DNA of 34,132 nucleotides from Silene noctiflora (taxonomy: Eukaryota > Streptophyta > Magnoliopsida > Caryophyllales > Caryophyllaceae). The DNA is taken from assembly GCA_009801015.1 (NCBI GenBank), contig VHZZ01001985.1, forward strand, positions 89,920-124,051, written 5' to 3'. The position numbers were made by a program, and so were the translations under genes. Numbering within the stretch: the stretch's first letter is position 1; every line of letters starts with the position of its first letter. The notes beneath the pieces were generated by a model. The model had not been told where the DNA came from. It made no database searches and saw only the letters and a program-made list of their open reading frames with translations. Below, in pieces: positions 29,163 to 34,132 of this stretch.

Positions 29163-30117
29163 CCTTAGGACTAGGGTACAAACCAACTGTGGAAGAATAT
29201 TTCGAAATGCTTGCTCAGCTTAACGCTCGAAAGCATAAAGGTGTCCAATTGCGACCATATCACCTCACACTAAATGGGTACTTCGTCAGAGAGGGAGTAT
29301 ACGAATCTTTTCATAATTTTCCCAAACCATGGATACATGAAGGCAACAGGTTACCTGGGATAGAAGTTTTCCACGACTGTTACTTTATCCCCCAAGAGAC
29401 GGTTCCTACCGTTAAAACTTCTTCAAAATCTTACTTCGATAGTCAAGTTGTCAGGCTTCTATTTGGGGAAGATTGATTTTTAAGGGAAGCCCGGGACGAG
29501 ATTATTACCATAATACTATGGGATGACCATTTTGACCCCACAACTCTAATCACAGATGCAGATCCAGCAAAAAGGCAAACAGGATGGAGAAAGTCGATCA
29601 AATGGACAAATAATCAGGGAAGACTCTTCAAGCTCACCACAGGAAAAGGAGAGATATTTAGAGAGGAACAAGAAGACGATGACTTCGAGTCTGAGTCCGA
29701 GTCAGAGTCGAAACTAGAATCTGAGCCCAAGTCTAGAGAAGCCGTCAAAGAGTCTCCTCCTGTTATCAACCCCACTCCCTTTATTTCTCCTTCGTTTAGC
29801 ATCGAGTGGCAGTAGCCTTGGGCCTATCCCAGCAATTGTCCCTCCTTTGCCACTGACCAACGATCAGTTGGCTTCTTTGTTTCACTTATTTTCAAATTTT
29901 AATATGAATAAATCAGATTCTGCTTACTCCTTGTGTTATTATGATTGCAATTCTGTTTGTGACGATACTGAGGATGATCCTGAACCAGACTCACTTGACT
30001 TGCCACCTTATATGATAAAAGAAATTTTAGAAGAGGGACAGGGGGCACCAGTTATAGAAAATACTAAACCCATTGACGTGGGAATAGATCTTGAACGTAA
30101 AGAACTTAGGATAGGGA
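29163..30117 (+). pseudogene. Linker between protease and RT (copy B)
   Basis: ALGLGYKPTVEEYFEMLAQL and the segment LRPYHLTLNGYFVREGVYES belong to the linker that precedes RT in Tat pol. An acidic Ser/Glu stretch lies at 29680-29720 (DDDFESESESESK). Stops occur near 29474 and 29812, and a frame change near 29850. The last part, TKPIDVGIDLERKELRIGT, is typical of the approach to Tat RT. Its function is unknown. Confidence 0.7.
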
Positions 30118-31356
30118 CACCCTTAGACTCAGCTAAAAGGGCTCTCTTCATTAACCTTCTACACGAGTTCAAAGATGTTTTCGCTTAGTTCTACAAAGAA
30201 ATGCCAGGGATAGACAGGGATGTTATAGAACACCGTATCCCAATCAAGCTAGGTTTCAAACCAGTTAAACAAAAGCTCCGCAGAATGAGGACGGAATTGG
30301 GTCTTAAGATCAAAGAAGAGGTAGACAAACAATTTAAAGCCGGCTTCATCAAAGTTTCCGAGTATTCTGACAGGGTGGCCAACATCGTCCCCATACCCAA
30401 AAAGGATGGGCGAATCTGGGTTTGTGTTGATTTTTGGGATCTAAAAAAGGCCAGTCTAAAAGACGAGTTTCCATTACCACATATCGACATATTGGTAGAC
30501 AATACAGCTGACCACGCACTTTTGTCCTTCATGGATGGATACGCAGGTTACAATCAAATCAAAAAATGGTTGAAGAGGACATGCATAAAACCGCATTTGT
30601 CACTAAATGGGGAACCTATTGTTACATCGTCATGCCTTTCGGGTTAATCAACGCAGGTGCAATGTACTGACGCACTGCCACTACCTTACTACACGGCATG
30701 ATGCCCAAACTATTAGAGGTTTACGTTGATGACATAATCGTTAAATCCAAAGAAAGACAAGGTCACATCGCCAATCTTTGCAATTTCTTCCTTAGACTTT
30801 GCAAGTACAATATGAGCCTCAATCCTCAGAAGTTTGCATTTGGGATAACATCTGGGAAGTTTCTAGGTTATGTCGTAAGTCAACGAAGAATAGATATTGA
30901 TCCATCAAAGATCAAGGCTCTAATCGAAATGCTTCAACCACAGTTTGAGGTTTTCTATGCAAGGTACAATACATATGTCGTTTTATCTACATGCTTACCA
31001 TGATTTGCAAGCCAATATTCAAAAAAATAAAAAAGACAGACCACACCATGTGGGACGATGATTTTCAAATGGCATTCGAGAAAATCAAGGAGATTTTGGC
31101 CAAACTACCTGTGCTCATGCCACCGCAGAAAGGCCAACCTTTATCCCTATACCTTTCAGTTACAGAAACATCCATAGGAGCCATGCTCGCTTAGACGGTA
31201 GGGAAAGAGGAACGAGCCATCTACTACCTTAGCATGAAATTCTTAGGATACGAGACAAAGTACACACCTGTTGAAAAGACTTGCCTCGCTCTTGTGTGGG
31301 GAACAAAGAAGCTGCGGCATTACATGCTCATTTATTCGGTCAAAGTTTACTCGTAA
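30118..31356 (+). pseudogene. Tat reverse transcriptase and RNase H, decayed (copy B)
   Basis: Counterpart of 88-1324. The RT begins LLHEFKDVFA and then has TAG (30186-30188) where copy A has TGG (W). DFWDLKKASLKDEFPLPHID and SFMDGYAGYNQI follow, then a frameshift near 30563 and a TGA near 30667. The catalytic YVDD (YVDDIIVKSKERQGH, near 30720) is intact, unlike copy A. A small deletion near 30942 breaks the frame again at the thumb. RNase H runs from about 31000 and has TAG (31192-31194) where copy A has CAG. The TAA at 31354-31356 is shared with copy A. Each copy is better preserved in different parts. Confidence 0.88.
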
Positions 31357-32035
31357 ATGGATCCCATAAAGTACATTTTCGAGAAGCCAGTTCCTAATGG
31401 TCGACTAGCAAGATGGACTTTAATGATTTTCGAGTTTGACCTCAAATACGTGCCTTTAAAGGTAATTAAAGGACGGGCAGTGACTGAATTGTTCGCAGAC
31501 AATCCCATACATGATACTCATATGATAGACACATGGTCATTTCCGGATGAAAATATCCTTCATACTAATGCAGAATCATGGGATCTCTACTTCGACGGGG
31601 CTTTCCAACCTAAGAGGATATGGGATCAGAGTGTTGCTCATTTCTCCTAAAGGCGAGCATACATAATTTAAGTCAAACTCGACGTTGAGGTGACTAATAA
31701 TGCGGCAGGATATGAGACCTGCCCCATTGGTTTACAAGTAGCAGTCAGTCTTGGCATCAAAAGACTTCGAGTCCATGGAGACGCATCCCTCATTATCAAC
31801 CACATCACTGGATCATGGAAAGTATAGAGCAAAAATCTCGTCCATATCAATCAAGGGTAGATGAAGTGGCTCAGATCTTTGATAAAATCACTTACTTACA
31901 CCGAAAAAGAGAGGAAAACCAATTTGCAGACGCTCTTGCGAAACTTGCATCCCTTATTAATATGCCTGACGATATGGTGGATATGCCCTTTATGCATCAA
32001 AAGGTGATTTGAACCAGCCTATATACACCTCCTAA
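31357..32035 (+). pseudogene. Tat connection and second RNase H, decayed (copy B)
   Basis: Counterpart of 1325-2003 at a constant offset of 30032. MDPIKYIFEKP and the connecting segment are followed by the second RNase H, SWDLYFDGAFQPKR, with its first catalytic aspartate intact. The frame change between about 31622 and 31672 and the TAG at 31825-31827 are both shared with copy A. The sequence continues past the point where copy A ends (after TATATACACCTCC). Confidence 0.85.
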
Positions 32036-33312
32036 ATGACGAGGAGGAAGATCAAGAAGAGCCTTGGTACCAAGCCATTCTAAATTACAAGGTCAATGGT
32101 GAATGTCCATCGAACATGGACAAGAGAGGACGAAGATCTATAAGGCTACTACCCTCCCAATATGTCCTGAATCAAGGGAAATTATATAAAAGGATGCGAT
32201 AAGGCGTTATCTTGCTTTGCCTCGATCGTTCGAAAGCAAAAAAAATAATGTAGGAAGTCCACGATGGAGAATGTGGTCTTCACATGAGCGGGCCAATGAT
32301 GGCTAAGACAATCATGCGTTTAGGATACTACTAGATGACCATGGAAACAGACTACATCAAATATGTCAGACATTGTCACAATTGCCAAATCCTTGCGAAC
32401 GTACAACATGTTCCACCCTCCTTGTTATACACAATGGCATCACCCTGGCCATTCTCCACTTGGGGAATCAACATCATCGGGAAAATCACTCCAGCAGGGA
32501 CGGGAGGCCATTGTTACATTCTAGTGGCAATAGACTACTTCATTAAATGGGTGGAAGCAGCTTCCTATACTGCTCTGACATCCAAGCAAGTGGCTATGTT
32601 CTTATAAGCCAACATAATTTTTCGATATGGGTGCCCACATGAGATCATCAGTGATAACGATTCTCATTTCCAAGCTGAAGCTGCACAAATACTCGATAAT
32701 TACAAAATCCAGAATCATCACTCTTCGCCATACCGGTCCCAAACCAATGGAGCCGTAGAGACAGCAAACAAAAATGTTGTCATGATCCTAAAGAAAATGA
32801 TTAACAATTATGGGGATTGGCCTAACAAAATACCCTTCGCCTTTTGGGGATATTGAAACTCAGTCAGGACACCCACTGAGGCTACTCCTTTCTATCTGAC
32901 ATATGGAATGGAGGTCGTACAACCAGTAGAACTAGAGATCCCATTTCTACGAAGTCTACTTGAAAGTAAAATTCCACAAGCTGAGTGGAATAGAAAACGA
33001 TATGAAGAACTCATTCTCCTGGATGAGAGACGATTACGCGTCCTACATAATGTTCAAATATATTAAGCACGAATCAGAAGAGCTTTTAACAAGAAAGTCA
33101 ATCCTCAAAACATCAAAGAAGGAGACTTAGTCCTTAAATCAGTTCGATCTCTTTTACCAGTAGACCCAAAAGGGAAGTTTAAAACCAACTGGGAAGCACC
33201 TTAATTAGTTAAAACAATATGCTCGGGAGGTGCGGTTGGAATCACAGACCTAGACAGGAATGAATTCTCTAACCCAACTAACCTAGACCAACTTAAGAAG
33301 TATTACCCTTAG
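32036..33312 (+). pseudogene. Tat integrase, decayed (copy B)
   Basis: The linker LLNDEEEDQEEPWYQAILNY leads to the zinc domain with EVHDGECGLH and CHNCQ (about 32260-32390). The core starts WGINIIGKITPAGTGGH; the residue after WGI is normally the first catalytic D but is N here (GAC to AAC). The second D (IISDND, near 32650) and the E (NGAVETANKN, near 32760) are present. Stops lie at about 32200, 32250, 32332, 32605, 32856, 33064 and 33203. The C-terminal region reads KVNPQNIKEGDLVLK and GKFKTNWEAP, ending LDQLKKYYP and TAG (33310-33312), a normal family end. Without the first D and with these stops it cannot act. Confidence 0.87.
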
Positions 33313-34132
33313 ACTAGGTCCAAATGCGCCACGCGTGACCCACTTGCCACTCATGCAACACGTTTTATACACACGGCACATGCCATTATCCCTCTTCATA
33401 CTATCTTGGTCTTGCATTTTAAGCATTTACTATCATCCTCAATATCGTCATATTTAACTTAATTGTATTTTAGGAGTAAGTAAAGCACCTTTCTTATTTC
33501 CTATATTCATTTTATTGGCTCTTGTTTTGGTATATTTAACGTGTTAGGTCAAGTTTAGGGTCAAAGTGGTCTTAAGTATGAGTCGTCCTGTACGAATATT
33601 GTATGCAAAGTAAAGTACGAAATATAGGAATGAACACAAGATATTTGGTGACGCCGAAAACCCAATGTGGGAAACGACCGCGGGAAGGAGACGGTATCCC
33701 TCCAATTTATGCACTAGCATTATTAATGTAAGTACAATGAGGCAAGGTAGTATGCTAGTACGAATAATGAGACATTATTCCTTGGTTCTCTGTGTCTATT
33801 GTTGTGTGTCCCGTTCGTCTTCTTGCCTCTCTTTTATATAAAAACTCAACCCTAGTTAGGGTTAGGTTTTAATTCGTCTCTAATTCTTGATGAATCGCCA
33901 TTTGGGCCGCCTCCTTCTACCCACTTCTCCACTACTGCTCAATCTCATCCAGGACCATTCCTTTCCTGCCTCCACCTACACCGAGTTGTTGGTCTTTACG
34001 AAGCTTTATGAAGGTTCCACGTACTGGATGTAGTCATACTATTGCACTAATTAACAAATTAACTTAGTGAGATCTTAATGCATGCATAACAATGAAATTT
34101 ATAAGGAGCAAATATTTATTCTTACTCTTGAG
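33313..34132. other. Non-coding sequence after the Tat integrase
   Basis: About 150-250 bases may be the element's 3' untranslated part. No start of a 3' LTR like TGTAGATACC is seen. Near 33650 the sequence GGTGACGCCGAAAACCC and TGGGAAACGACCGCGGG resembles LTR or leader parts of other plant retroelements. A TATA-like TTTTATATAAAAA is near 33832. No gene is supported. Confidence 0.4.

Overview
The window is a block of repeats from a plant nuclear genome. Every coding trace belongs to a transposable element. I found no intact host gene, no rRNA or tRNA gene and no CRISPR array. The long LTRs, the Tat-type pol with a second RNase H, the chromodomain retrotransposons with an initiator-tRNA-Met primer site and the CACTA-like ends point to a eudicot. 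Several LTRs carry arrays of the dyad ACTCG-NN-CGAGT. I suspect a Caryophyllales host from the general look of the repeats, but nothing here proves it. The assembly has two long N gaps (12329-13138 and 23437-23936) and four single Ns, two of which are flanked by identical direct repeats that look like unmerged contig ends.

Layout. 88-2003: decayed Tat-clade Ty3/gypsy RT, RNase H and second RNase H (copy A, plus strand). 2004-5825: a minus-strand LTR retroelement with a truncated 5' LTR (4677-5825), a tRNA-Met primer site and about 2.6 kb of non-coding interior; it may be non-autonomous. 5826-10599: plus-strand Tekay/Del-like chromovirus cut off inside RT, with RNase H, integrase, chromodomain, polypurine tract and a 2.6 kb 3' LTR holding two arrays of hairpins. 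10600-11455: RT/RNase H fragment of another Ty3/gypsy element. 11804-15442: a solo LTR of the chromovirus type (TSD GCGAC/GTGAC), itself interrupted at 12187-14135 by a second element with TSD GTAAG. 15448-17369: old non-coding LTR-like sequence. 17370 to about 18650: remnant of a CACTA transposon. 18655-20691: minus-strand Tat LTR and leader. 20793 to about 33330: a nearly complete plus-strand Tat element, with an LTR interrupted by a 2.8 kb solo LTR (22275-25113, TSD AATTA), primer site, gag, protease, linker, RT, RNase H, second RNase H and integrase (copy B). 33330-34132: non-coding sequence; no 3' LTR of copy B was recognised before the window ends.

The elements are nested and mostly dead. 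Many stops and missense changes in pol fit C-to-T decay of methylated cytosines (CGA to TGA, CAG to TAG, CGT to CAT). Nothing acts as a pathway; the interest lies in the structure of the LTRs. The strongest candidate for something undescribed is 9294-9715: nine hairpins inside one LTR whose 7-nt loop is nearly constant (CAGTTAA) while the stem sequences differ completely and yet stay paired. Homologous positions in two related LTRs (5085-5100 and 22813-22831) also keep a hairpin while changing its sequence, which suggests that structure, rather than sequence, is being kept.
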